From Pseudomonadales bacterium (GTDB lineage Bacteria > Pseudomonadota > Gammaproteobacteria > Pseudomonadales > Azotimanducaceae), in NCBI GenBank assembly GCA_024234635.1, contig JACKNX010000003.1, forward strand, positions 186,001 through 250,000: 64,000 bases of DNA, in the 5' to 3' direction. The number at the start of each line of letters is the position of its first letter. Within the stretch, counting starts at the first letter, position 1. Shown one piece after another: positions 23,432 to 31,737 of the stretch. The notes under the pieces were generated by a model. The model worked only from the letters and a program-made list of their open reading frames with translations, was not told the DNA's origin and searched no databases. The position numbers and the translations under genes were made by a program.

Positions 23432-25818
23432 GATCCGCCCATGCGCTGCCCCTGACCGGCGCGGACGAAACTTCCCGTCACCCCGGCCAGCAGCACGGCC
23501 ACACCCGCCAGGGCCAGGGGAACGAGCACCGGCCGCCATGCGGGCAGGAAGCCGATGCTCCAGCCAAAGGCCCTGGGATTGACCTCGCTGCACAGCACCC
23601 ATGCAAGCCAATACCCCAACGGCAGGGCAATGAGTACCGCGATCAACCCCAGCAACGACGCCCGTACGGCACTGGCCCCCAGCGACCACCGCCAGCCCCA
23701 GCCGAGCGTCTCCAGCAACTTTCCCGTGGCCTGCTGATTGAGACGAAAGCCGGCAAGCGCGTTGAACAACGCTACCGCGGCGACAAACAGCGCCAGCCAC
23801 GTGAGCGCGTCAGTGGTGGCAAACGTGCTTTCGAACGTGACCATCGCCGTCCGGCGGATGTCGGCGGCGCGCTGCACACGCACATCATCCCGGGCTCGCA
23901 GCATCCGCTCGACAGCGCCGGACCCGGCGTTTCGAAAGCTCAACCGATCGAAGCGCAAGCGACCGACGGCAAGACCCCGGGCGAGCGCCGTGGTGGCGAC
24001 AATCCGCGGCGCGGGTTCACCGTATCCGGGGAAGACTCCGGCCACCGTCACCTGCCGCGCGCCGAGCGTCATCGTGGCCCCGATGGCAAGTCCCAGCCGC
24101 CGGGCCAGGCCCTCGGAAAGCAGAATTTCATTGTCACCAAGCGCCCGCGTCAGCCCGTACCGGGCGGCCTGCATGGCGGGCATCGCGCCGAAGGCCAGTT
24201 GCACCGGCAGCCCGTCGACTCGAATCGGTATTTCCCCTGACACATGGACCGCGCTGATACCCGGCAAAGCGCTGATGTCGACCGCCAGTTGCTCACTTCC
24301 GTCACCCGCCACCATCGTGACGAAGACATCCGCCGACAGTCGCTGGTCCAGCAACGCGGTAAATTCCTGGCGGAAACTGTCCACCATCACACCAACGCCA
24401 ATACTGACCGCCAGGGAAAGCGAGAGGGCTGCGCAGGCAACGGCCAGGTCGTCCGGATACCACACGACTTCCCGCAGTCCCAGTCGCCACCATAGTGGTC
24501 CCCTGACACGCGCAATCGCCGATTTCAGGCGCCGCAGCAGCGGCAGCACGCTGAACGCCGCCAGCAGCGCCGCGGCGAAGATTCCGGCGAATATCCCGAG
24601 CAGCCCGCTCGCTGACGTCAGGAGCGAACCGGCAATCAGGCCCAGTGCGGCGACGCCGAACGTCAGACCAAGCGCCCGGGGCAGGTGACCGGCGCGATGC
24701 TCCCACCACCACGCAAGACCGCCACCCAGCACACAGACCGCAAGTCCCGCCAGAATAGCCTTGACGACCACGGCGGTGGTCAGCGCCACGGTGGTTGCGG
24801 CAAACGACGCACCCGCCATCACCCCGAGCAATTGTTCGCACAACCACCGGCCTGTCCACAGCCCCGACGCAACGGCGGGAATCCCCAGCAGCACGAGCAA
24901 CAGAACAAAACCCGTGGCCAACTCGCGGTCGGTTACACCGATGCCGGTGAGTGCCCCATGCACCGCGCGTTGACGTCGCAGCCAGATCACCGCCGACTGG
25001 AACATCAGCAGCAGCGCCACCAGCAGCGCCAGCGATCCGAGGGCGCCAAGATTGAACAACACGGCACTCGCCAATCCACGCATGGGTGCTTCGGAAGCCA
25101 GCGCGTGCACCCGCCAGGACCCTCCAGGATCCGGCGCGCTGGCCGGCAGGCCGGCGCTGATTCCCGGCATCGCCGATTCCAGCGCCGCACGCCAGAACGA
25201 CCAACCGTCCTCGAAACGCACAAGCACGCCATCCAGATGCGAAGGATCGCCGCCGAGAATCGCCATTGCGGTACCGATATCCACGGCGGCCATTGGCATC
25301 CCACCCGTATCGGTAGCTGGCGAACGCGACACAACCTGCACGCGTACGCCGTTGAGGAGGAGCTCACCGCCCCGCGGCCGCACACCGCCTGAGACAAGGG
25401 CGACGGGCGTCGGGCTTGGCTCAAACCGGAGCGAGGGCGAAATATCACTGTTCTGGCCGAGATCCAGCGCTGCGACCCAGTCGGTTCCAACGACGTTGAT
25501 GCCTTCCCGCGATTGCCCTTCCCGCATTGGCACCAGCGCCGACACGCCGGGCATGGCGCCACGACGCCAGGCGTCCCGCAGAGCGACATAGTCACGCACA
25601 TTGAGGTCTTCACGCGTGAGGACGTGCGTGATTCCGGCCAGGTGCGCTGGCGTCAGCTGCTGCAGCGAAGCCGTCACCCGTTCGCCCAACAAGTGCACAC
25701 CGGTAATGGAGACAATTCCCAGCGTCAGCCCGAAGTAAACGCTGAGCGAGGAGCCTTTGGCACGACGCAGAAAGCGCAGGCCGCTTATGACAAGCAATCG
25801 AACCGCACTGGTGCTCAT
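23428..25818 (-). CDS. FtsX-like ABC permease, large form
   Basis: A 796-residue membrane protein of the MacB/LolC/FtsX class with a duplicated layout. An N-terminal helix (about 25-45) is followed by a periplasmic domain, then a block of helices around residues 260-440 (SLALLVALLLMFQSAVIWL through SVLPLL), a second periplasmic domain, and C-terminal helices (LTWLALFVAAVALFNALAGF, GLIAVLIALPLGYWLAWVL, LVPLALAGVAVLLAGVTGSFV). Large FtsX permeases usually work in mechanotransmission or lipid export rather than classical transport. It overlaps the ATPase gene upstream and the AttH-like gene downstream by 4 bp each, so the three form one translationally coupled operon. Confidence 0.9.
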   Translation of the reverse strand: MSTSAVRLLVISGLRFLRRAKGSSLSVYFGLTLGIVSITGVHLLGERVTASLQQLTPAHLAGITHVLTREDLNVRDYVALRDAWRRGAMPGVSALVPMREGQSREGINVVGTDWVAALDLGQNSDISPSLRFEPSPTPVALVSGGVRPRGGELLLNGVRVQVVSRSPATDTGGMPMAAVDIGTAMAILGGDPSHLDGVLVRFEDGWSFWRAALESAMPGISAGLPASAPDPGGSWRVHALASEAPMRGLASAVLFNLGALGSLALLVALLLMFQSAVIWLRRQRAVHGALTGIGVTDRELATGFVLLLVLLGIPAVASGLWTGRWLCEQLLGVMAGASFAATTVALTTAVVVKAILAGLAVCVLGGGLAWWWEHRAGHLPRALGLTFGVAALGLIAGSLLTSASGLLGIFAGIFAAALLAAFSVLPLLRRLKSAIARVRGPLWWRLGLREVVWYPDDLAVACAALSLSLAVSIGVGVMVDSFRQEFTALLDQRLSADVFVTMVAGDGSEQLAVDISALPGISAVHVSGEIPIRVDGLPVQLAFGAMPAMQAARYGLTRALGDNEILLSEGLARRLGLAIGATMTLGARQVTVAGVFPGYGEPAPRIVATTALARGLAVGRLRFDRLSFRNAGSGAVERMLRARDDVRVQRAADIRRTAMVTFESTFATTDALTWLALFVAAVALFNALAGFRLNQQATGKLLETLGWGWRWSLGASAVRASLLGLIAVLIALPLGYWLAWVLCSEVNPRAFGWSIGFLPAWRPVLVPLALAGVAVLLAGVTGSFVRAGQGQRMGGS

Positions 25819-26528
25819 GCCGGAGACATGGCGTGCAGGTCGATTCGGCTGTCCGCCGCTGCCGCCAGGGCCTGATCGTGCGTAGCCATCAACAGCGTGG
25901 CGCCCGAACGCCGCGTTTCGTCGAACAGCATGCCTGCGACGAGGTCGGAGTTGCGGGCATCCAGATTGCCGGTCGGCTCATCCGCCAGCAGCAGTGCCGG
26001 CCGGTGCGCCAGCGCGCGCGCGATGGCAACACGCTGCCGTTCGCCGCCGGATAAGACGTCCGGAAAATCGCCCAGGCGATCCGCCAGCCCAAGCAGTTCA
26101 AGGCGCTGGAGCGCTTCCGGCCAGAGCGCCTCAAGCCCGTTCAGCGCGAGCGGCAGGCGCACGTTTTCACCCACGGTCAGTGTCGGCACCAGATTGAAGA
26201 ACTGGAAGACATAGCCAACGTGGCGCCGACGGTAGCGGGCTGCCTGCGGTGCGCTCAGCGTATGCAAGGCCAGAGGTGCGGACCCGGCCGCGGGATACAC
26301 CAGAATCGAACCGGCGTCGGGCATCAGCAGGCCGGCCAGCATGTTGAGCAGACTGGATTTGCCAACGCCGCTCGGGCCGCATACCGCCACAACCTGGCCG
26401 CGCGCGATATCGACGTCGTAACCGTGAAAAACCTGGCGCAGCACCCGGCCGTCAGCATAGTGCTTGTCCAGGCCACGGATCTCCACGGCATTGTCCCCTG
26501 GCGCCTGACTCCGAGCGAGACCAGTCAT
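25815..26528 (-). CDS. ABC transporter ATP-binding protein (LolD/MacB-type)
   Basis: A 237-residue ABC ATPase. Walker A is CGPSGVGKSSLLNML, the Q-loop region is VGYVFQFFNLVPTLTVGENV, the signature is LSGGERQRVAIARAL and Walker B is LLLADEPTGNLD, followed by the H-loop MATHDQ. The YVFQFFNLVPTLT pattern is typical of the LolD/MacB/FtsE-type subfamily that pairs with FtsX-like permeases. It is the first gene of the ABC operon; its stop overlaps the permease start as ATGA. The substrate is unknown. Confidence 0.94.
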   Translation of the reverse strand: MTGLARSQAPGDNAVEIRGLDKHYADGRVLRQVFHGYDVDIARGQVVAVCGPSGVGKSSLLNMLAGLLMPDAGSILVYPAAGSAPLALHTLSAPQAARYRRRHVGYVFQFFNLVPTLTVGENVRLPLALNGLEALWPEALQRLELLGLADRLGDFPDVLSGGERQRVAIARALAHRPALLLADEPTGNLDARNSDLVAGMLFDETRRSGATLLMATHDQALAAAADSRIDLHAMSPA

Positions 26529-26579
26529 CTGCCGTACGTGCTCATCCGGTGAACCATCCGTACGTCACCCAGCCGGCGG

Positions 26580-27335
26580 TCAGCGCAGATCCCGCATGCC
26601 ATGCGCACGCAACGCATCGGTCAACGCCGGCAGATGGGTTTCGGCGCGCACTCCGGCCAGGATGTCCGCGACCGTTGCTTTGCCGGTAATGCTCCCCAGC
26701 GTGACGAGAGTGGGATGAATCATCTGCCAGGCGCCTTCACCGTGCCGCGCCAGTGCATCTTCGGGCCGCACCCACTCGGCCTCCGCCGTTTCGCCGGTGT
26801 CCGCGATCGCGTGTTGTCCGGTCGGCATCGTTGTCGTGAAAAAGCGGGTGTCAAAGCGTTTCGGCGCGGATTCCGGCGTCAGCCAGTGTGAGAAATAGGC
26901 CAGTCTGTCGCACGCCAGCAGGAGGCCTTCCTGCCTGCATATCTGTGGCAGCGTCATGTCGCCGGCTTCGATGGCCCGGCGGTAGGACGTAAATCGCTGT
27001 CGCTCCGCCGCGGTATCAAATTCCAGCAGTACTCCATCCCGCGTCGCCAGCAGGACGCCACATTCTTCGAAACATTCACGAATGGCGGCCACCCAGTAGC
27101 GCAGTCCGCCCGCAGCGACGCCGAGCCTGGCACTTGCCGTGGCGTCGTCCAGGCCGGAACAGATGGCTTCGAGGTGGTCGCCCTCGTCGACTTTTCCTCC
27201 GGGAAAGACGTGCAGATCCGGAAACACACCGCTGCCCGGCCGCTTCACCATGAACACTTCCGGCCCCGGCGATGCATCACGCAACAGGAGGACAGTGGCG
27301 GCAAGGCGGATATTGCCACGCTGTATGGGTTCCAT
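26580..27335 (-). CDS. NUDIX hydrolase (NUDT19-like)
   Basis: A 251-residue NUDIX-fold protein of the eukaryotic NUDT19 type. The Nudix box is interrupted: HVFPGGKVDEGD and, about 35 residues later, YWVAAIRECFEECGVLLA supply the RExxEExG metal ligands (here RECFEECG). The start, IRLAATVLLLRDASPGPEVFMVKR, matches the first strand of the family, and the C-terminal part (EAEWVRPEDALARHGEG) matches the rest. NUDT7/19-like enzymes hydrolyse CoA derivatives, which would fit an organism with many acyl-CoA enzymes, but activity is inferred. The start is ATG 27335. It is transcribed divergently from the amrZ-like gene and is 51 bp upstream of the ABC operon. Confidence 0.85.
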   Translation of the reverse strand: MEPIQRGNIRLAATVLLLRDASPGPEVFMVKRPGSGVFPDLHVFPGGKVDEGDHLEAICSGLDDATASARLGVAAGGLRYWVAAIRECFEECGVLLATRDGVLLEFDTAAERQRFTSYRRAIEAGDMTLPQICRQEGLLLACDRLAYFSHWLTPESAPKRFDTRFFTTTMPTGQHAIADTGETAEAEWVRPEDALARHGEGAWQMIHPTLVTLGSITGKATVADILAGVRAETHLPALTDALRAHGMRDLR

Positions 27336-27404
27336 CTGATATCACCCTGACATCGACTTGTCGCAGGACACGCACCATGCCTAAATGCATGCGGGAGGGC
27401 AACG

Positions 27405-27776
27405 ATGAGCACATCGAACAGGGACGATGCCGTCTTTCCCCATTCCAACGATGGCAACGGGGAAAGCAACGACAGTCCGGACAAGTCAAAGCCTTACAAG
27501 TTCGTGGTACGACTACCCACGGAGATGCGTGACCGGATCGCAGAAGCAGCGCAGGATCACCGACGCAGTATGAACTCCGAGATTGTCGCCAGACTCGAGC
27601 GTACCTTCAGCGGTCTGCCTTCCGAGGCGGACGCGGTGTTGATCGAACCACCGTTACAGGGACACATGGATGCGCTACTGCGACGCAGTTACTCCGACGA
27701 AGAGCAGCAGCTCTTGCGCACGTTCCGCCGGCTCAGCCTGCCGAAAAAACGCGCGCTCCTGGATCTGCTGAAGTAG
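27405..27776 (+). CDS. amrZ: AmrZ-like Arc-family ribbon-helix-helix transcriptional regulator
   Basis: A 123-residue DNA-binding protein. Residues about 30-72 form an Arc-type ribbon-helix-helix: PYKFVVRLPTEMRDRIAEAA then HHRSMNSEIVARLE-type (here HRRSMNSEIVARLE). This matches Pseudomonas AmrZ (AlgZ) almost residue for residue in the DNA-contacting strand. The C-terminal half (EEQQLLRTFRRLSLPKKRALL) parallels the AmrZ oligomerisation tail. AmrZ controls motility, polysaccharide and c-di-GMP genes. A hydrophilic N-terminal arm of about 28 residues precedes the fold. The next gene starts 2 bases after the stop, so both are expressed together. Confidence 0.83.
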   Translation: MSTSNRDDAVFPHSNDGNGESNDSPDKSKPYKFVVRLPTEMRDRIAEAAQDHRRSMNSEIVARLERTFSGLPSEADAVLIEPPLQGHMDALLRRSYSDEEQQLLRTFRRLSLPKKRALLDLLK

Positions 27777-27778
27777 TC

Positions 27779-28777
27779 ATGCCCTTTCAGATCGCCCCTT
27801 TTTTCCACCCCACCACCGTCATCTTCGTGGACGACAACGAGGGATTTCTCCGCAGCCTGGATCTGGACCTGCCCGTCAACTGGTCGTACCGGCTGTTTGC
27901 GCAACCCACGGATGCCATCGTCTTCCTGAACCGCCCGAGTACGCTGCCGCCACTGGTGGATCGCTGCTTTCGCACCGCCGTCGACTGTCACGGCAATCGC
28001 TCGATCACGCTCGACATGAGCACCATCGAACAGGAGATCAACCACCTCGAACGTTTCAATCGCACCTCCGTTGTGATGATCGACTACTCCATGCCGTTGA
28101 TGTCGGGTCTGGAGTTCTGCGCGGAAATCCGCGATCCCTACGTGCAGAAGGCCATGCTCACCGGCGTGGCCGACGAGAAGACCGCCGTGCAGGCTTTCAA
28201 CGCCAGGCTCATCGATCGCTTTGTTCCGAAGACGACGGAGCACTCCGTGAACGACATCTACTCGACCATCGAAGAACTGCTGCACGACTATTTCACGCAG
28301 CACACGGCACGCCTCATGAATACGCTGGCACTGGATCCCCCTGCGTTCCTGCTCAGCCACGAAGTGGGTCGTGTCCTGCGGCGCATTACCAATCAGCACC
28401 AGATCGTTGAGTACTACCTGGTGGATCAGCCCCAGGGCTTCCTCATGCTTCGCGCCGATGGCAGCAGCCTGCGCCTGCTTGTCAGCGACCGTCCACACCG
28501 TGCCCAGGCACTGGCGGATGCGCAGGCAATGCAGGCACCGCCGTATGTCCTGGATGCGCTACGCAATGAGCAGTACATCCTGACCTATGCCGACAATCCA
28601 AGGGACTACCGCCATGGTGACTACCCCTGGGAAGACAATCTGGTGGCGGCAACCGCGGTACGCGGACAGGGTGACTGGGTCATCGGCATCGTGCAGGACC
28701 CTCCGGCGGATATCGACTTCGATGCCAGGCGTTGCAGCTACAACGCGTTTCTGAAAACGGTGAAGAAGTATCGCTGA
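27779..28777 (+). CDS. Receiver-like response regulator with unknown C-terminal domain
   Basis: A 332-residue protein. The receiver fold is recognisable: TTVIFVDDNEGFL (acidic pair), VVMIDYSMPLMSGLEF (probable phospho-Asp), AMLTGVADEK (Thr position) and DRFVPKTTE (Lys position). The region between the first and third strands is longer than usual, with an insertion containing PPLVDRCFRTAVD and SIEQE-like helices. Residues about 180-332 (LSHEVGRVLRRITNQHQIVEYY through VKKYR) have no domain I recognise; a ligand- or protein-binding role is possible. It follows the AmrZ-like gene by 2 bp, which suggests a functional pair. No kinase is nearby. Confidence 0.75.
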   Translation: MPFQIAPFFHPTTVIFVDDNEGFLRSLDLDLPVNWSYRLFAQPTDAIVFLNRPSTLPPLVDRCFRTAVDCHGNRSITLDMSTIEQEINHLERFNRTSVVMIDYSMPLMSGLEFCAEIRDPYVQKAMLTGVADEKTAVQAFNARLIDRFVPKTTEHSVNDIYSTIEELLHDYFTQHTARLMNTLALDPPAFLLSHEVGRVLRRITNQHQIVEYYLVDQPQGFLMLRADGSSLRLLVSDRPHRAQALADAQAMQAPPYVLDALRNEQYILTYADNPRDYRHGDYPWEDNLVAATAVRGQGDWVIGIVQDPPADIDFDARRCSYNAFLKTVKKYR

Positions 28778-28821
28778 CGCCGGCGTGTTTCCCTGCGGAC
28801 GATCACGCCTCGTCGGCCAGC

Positions 28822-30228
28822 TCAGACCAATCCGTATCGCGTACGCAGTTCACGTCCATGCGCTTCCAGTTGGGCTACCAGTTCAGGAGCCACCCCTTCC
28901 GCCCGCAGTGCCGCCAGTTCCGTCTCGAAGGCGGTCAACGTTCGCCAGGGCACACGCGTGGCAGCGAGCTTGTCGCGCACGAATGCCGTCCATTCCGCCT
29001 GCTCGGCAGCATCGAGCAACTCTGGAAAGCTGCGCGCCTTGATACGCATGGCAAGACGCGGAAGGCGCGCGTCACGAAACGGCGGAACCCGCCACTGACC
29101 CTGCTCGACCTCCTGCACAAAATCGTTGCATAGCGATCTGTCCTCGTCCTGCAGAAAACGGTCATAGAGTGACGCCTCGACATCCTCCGCCTTGCCATTG
29201 CGCGGCTCGGCAAAGATGCGCCCAATCTTCTGCAGCACCGCGGGCTGCGCAAGTCGGCGCCTGCGCTGATTGACTTCCTTGAGGTCAATACCTGTACGCG
29301 CGAGGTTTTCCGGCGTCAGCACGCTGATGTCGGCAATGAACGGGCATCGATTGGTGCGCACTTCCTTCAATGGTGGCCGGTCGGGATTGCCAGCGGTGAA
29401 CAGTGCCTGCCGAAGCTCGACCTCGTCGCCGCGAACGAGCCCTTCGATATCGCTCGCCAGATCGGCGACGATCACCGAATTGGCATTCACCGGATGCCGG
29501 CAGATCGGCAGCACCGGAGCCACCCGATAACGTTCCTTCGGATACATGCCGGAAACATGCACACACACGCGCTGTCCGTACGGCTCCAGCAGGCGCCGCA
29601 CGGCACGCTTGTCACGGCTGCCCAGATAGTAGTCGAACAACCGCGGTTGCGCCTGGCGGATCAACCGTGCCAGCGCCACCGTCGCCCGGACATCCGACAG
29701 CGCATCGTGCGCGGACTCATGCTGCAGGTTGTTGGCCTTGGTCAGTTCCTCCAGTCGATAGACGGGCCAGCCGTCTTCGTCGTGAGGCCAGTTGATTCCC
29801 TCCGGGCGCAGCGCACCCGCCGCCCTGACCAGATCGATGAGATCCCATCGGGAGTTGCCATTGCGGAATTCCCGCGCGTAGGGATCACGCAGATGCCGGA
29901 ACAAGCCGAAGCGAACGAACTCATCGTCGAACCGCAGGCTGTTGTAACCCACGGCACAGGTCCCCGGCGTCATCAGCGCCGCGTGGATGCGCCGGAACGC
30001 CTCCCACTCGCTGAGCCCCGCGTGGGTGCGCCGCGGGGTGATACCCGTAATGAGGGTCGCCCGCGGATCCGGCAGAACATCGTCGGGCAATGCAACGTCG
30101 GTAACAAATTCGTCGCCCAGAGGCTCCAGATTGGCGTTCGTGCGCAGCCCGGCGAACTGCACGATACGGTCCCAGCGAGGGTCCGTACCGGAGGTTTCGA
30201 GATCGTACCAGTAGAAGGATTCACTCAC
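28822..30228 (-). CDS. sbcB: Exodeoxyribonuclease I
   Basis: A 468-residue 3'-5' single-strand DNA exonuclease of the DnaQ-like superfamily, used in recombination and mismatch repair. The exonuclease motifs are FYWYDLETSGTDPRWDRIVQFAG (Exo I with DxE), GYNSLRFDDEF (Exo II) and HESAHDALSDVRAT (Exo III with HxAxxD). The rest matches the SH3-like and helical ExoI domains (VADLASDIEGL, NRCPFIADISVLTPE). Length is close to E. coli ExoI (475). The start is GTG 30228. It is convergent with the AmrZ-partner gene and divergent from the DASS transporter. Confidence 0.96.
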   Translation of the reverse strand: MSESFYWYDLETSGTDPRWDRIVQFAGLRTNANLEPLGDEFVTDVALPDDVLPDPRATLITGITPRRTHAGLSEWEAFRRIHAALMTPGTCAVGYNSLRFDDEFVRFGLFRHLRDPYAREFRNGNSRWDLIDLVRAAGALRPEGINWPHDEDGWPVYRLEELTKANNLQHESAHDALSDVRATVALARLIRQAQPRLFDYYLGSRDKRAVRRLLEPYGQRVCVHVSGMYPKERYRVAPVLPICRHPVNANSVIVADLASDIEGLVRGDEVELRQALFTAGNPDRPPLKEVRTNRCPFIADISVLTPENLARTGIDLKEVNQRRRRLAQPAVLQKIGRIFAEPRNGKAEDVEASLYDRFLQDEDRSLCNDFVQEVEQGQWRVPPFRDARLPRLAMRIKARSFPELLDAAEQAEWTAFVRDKLAATRVPWRTLTAFETELAALRAEGVAPELVAQLEAHGRELRTRYGLV

Positions 30229-30357
30229 TGCGCCACCTCCGGCGGTTTCGCCGGCACGGTGATGCTGACAAGGTAAATACCGGAAACATCATGTCCGGTT
30301 TGAGCCACCATAACTTTCCTTTTAGTCTTCGTCGTCCAGAGCCGAAGACGTTGTCCC

Positions 30358-31737
30358 ATGTTAAGTCCAGCCCGTGTCGCCCTTGTGGCCGGTCCCGTGC
30401 TCGCATTGTCGGTGACTTTGCTGCTTCGCTTCCACCTCGGCTGGGAAGCGGCGCCGGCGACAACCCTGGGGGTGACCCTGCTGTGCGTCGTCTGGTGGAT
30501 CTTCGAGCCCATTCCCATTCCCGCGACCTCACTCGTTCCCCTCGCACTGCTGCCACTGTTCGGTGTCATTCGCGACACCGACGTGGCGCTGGCGTACGGC
30601 AACCCCCTGGTGTTGCTGCTGATGGGCGGTTTCCTGCTGTCCACGGCGCTCGCCCGAAGCGGAGCGCACAAGCGCCTTGCCATCGGCATGGTGCGGCTGA
30701 CCGGCGGGCACAGCAGCCGCCTTGTGGTGCTGGGCTTCATGATCGCGGCGGCGCTGATCAGCATGTGGATTTCCAACACCGCGACGACGCTGATGCTGCT
30801 GCCCATCGCCATGGCGCTGCTCGATCGCGGCCCCGACGCCGAACTCACCGTGCCGCTCCTGCTCGGCATTGCCTATGCGGCCTCCATTGGCGGCATCGGC
30901 ACACCAATCGGCACCCCGGGAAATCTGGTCTTCATGGCCATCTACGCCAAGACTTTCGGCACCGAATTTTCCTTCACGCAATGGATGAGCATCGGTGTGC
31001 CCGTGGTGGTGGTTCTCGTCCCGCTGGTCTGGTGGTGGCTGACCCGCCACCTGACCTACCGCGGTGGCTATCCGCTACCCGAGATGGGTCAATGGCGCAC
31101 CGCGGAAAAACGGGTGCTCATCGTGTTTGCGTGCACGGCGCTGGCCTGGATCACGCGCAACGAACCATTCGGTGGCTGGAGCGCATGGCTGGATCTGCCT
31201 GGCGCCAACGATGCCATGGTGGCCTTTATCGGCGTGGTGCTGCTGTTCCTCATCCCGGACGGCGATGGCGGCCGGTTACTGGACTGGGAAACCGCCGGCG
31301 ATATTCCCTGGGGTGTGCTGCTGCTGTTCGGCGCGGGCATCGCCATTGCCGGGGCCTTCTCCAGCTCCGGTCTGTCGGCAACCATCGGCAACGCCCTGGC
31401 CGGACTGTCAGCGTTGCCAACGCTGCTCATGATTGCCGCCATCTGCCTGGTGGTGACCTTCCTTACCGAGATGACCAGCAATACCGCCACAACGACATTG
31501 CTCATGCCCATCATGGCCACCGCGGCGGTCGCCGCCGAAATCAATCCGCTGCTGTTCATGATCCCCACGGCCATGAGCGCTTCCTGCGCGTTCATGCTAC
31601 CCGTGGCCACCGCTCCCAACGCCGTCGTGTTCGGTTCCGGGGAAATCGCCACCAGCACCATGGCCAGGGAAGGGGTGGCACTGAATTTCATTGGCGTCTT
31701 CGTCATCACCAGCGTCTGCTATCTGCTGCTGACCTAG
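30358..31737 (+). CDS. DASS-family sodium/anion symporter (SLC13-like)
   Basis: A 459-residue membrane protein with about eleven to thirteen helices. The twofold SNT motifs of the DASS/SLC13 family are present: WISNTATTLMLL and TSNTATTTLLMP, along with GTPIGTPGNLVFMA in the first half and ATAPNAVVFGSGEI in the second, which shape the anion and sodium sites. Substrates of the family are dicarboxylates, citrate or sulfate; which one is not visible. There is no strong ribosome site before ATG 30358. A GTCTTCG/CGAAGAC dyad (30325-30331 and 30343-30349) sits directly upstream. The last 141 bp overlap the coding region of the convergent lipoprotein peptidase gene. Confidence 0.9.
   Translation: MLSPARVALVAGPVLALSVTLLLRFHLGWEAAPATTLGVTLLCVVWWIFEPIPIPATSLVPLALLPLFGVIRDTDVALAYGNPLVLLLMGGFLLSTALARSGAHKRLAIGMVRLTGGHSSRLVVLGFMIAAALISMWISNTATTLMLLPIAMALLDRGPDAELTVPLLLGIAYAASIGGIGTPIGTPGNLVFMAIYAKTFGTEFSFTQWMSIGVPVVVVLVPLVWWWLTRHLTYRGGYPLPEMGQWRTAEKRVLIVFACTALAWITRNEPFGGWSAWLDLPGANDAMVAFIGVVLLFLIPDGDGGRLLDWETAGDIPWGVLLLFGAGIAIAGAFSSSGLSATIGNALAGLSALPTLLMIAAICLVVTFLTEMTSNTATTTLLMPIMATAAVAAEINPLLFMIPTAMSASCAFMLPVATAPNAVVFGSGEIATSTMAREGVALNFIGVFVITSVCYLLLT

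Noticed and set aside
30325..30349. GTCTTCG/CGAAGAC dyad before the DASS start
   Set aside because: Seven-base stem with 11-base loop and no ribosome site link; possible attenuator but too little to support it as a regulatory feature.
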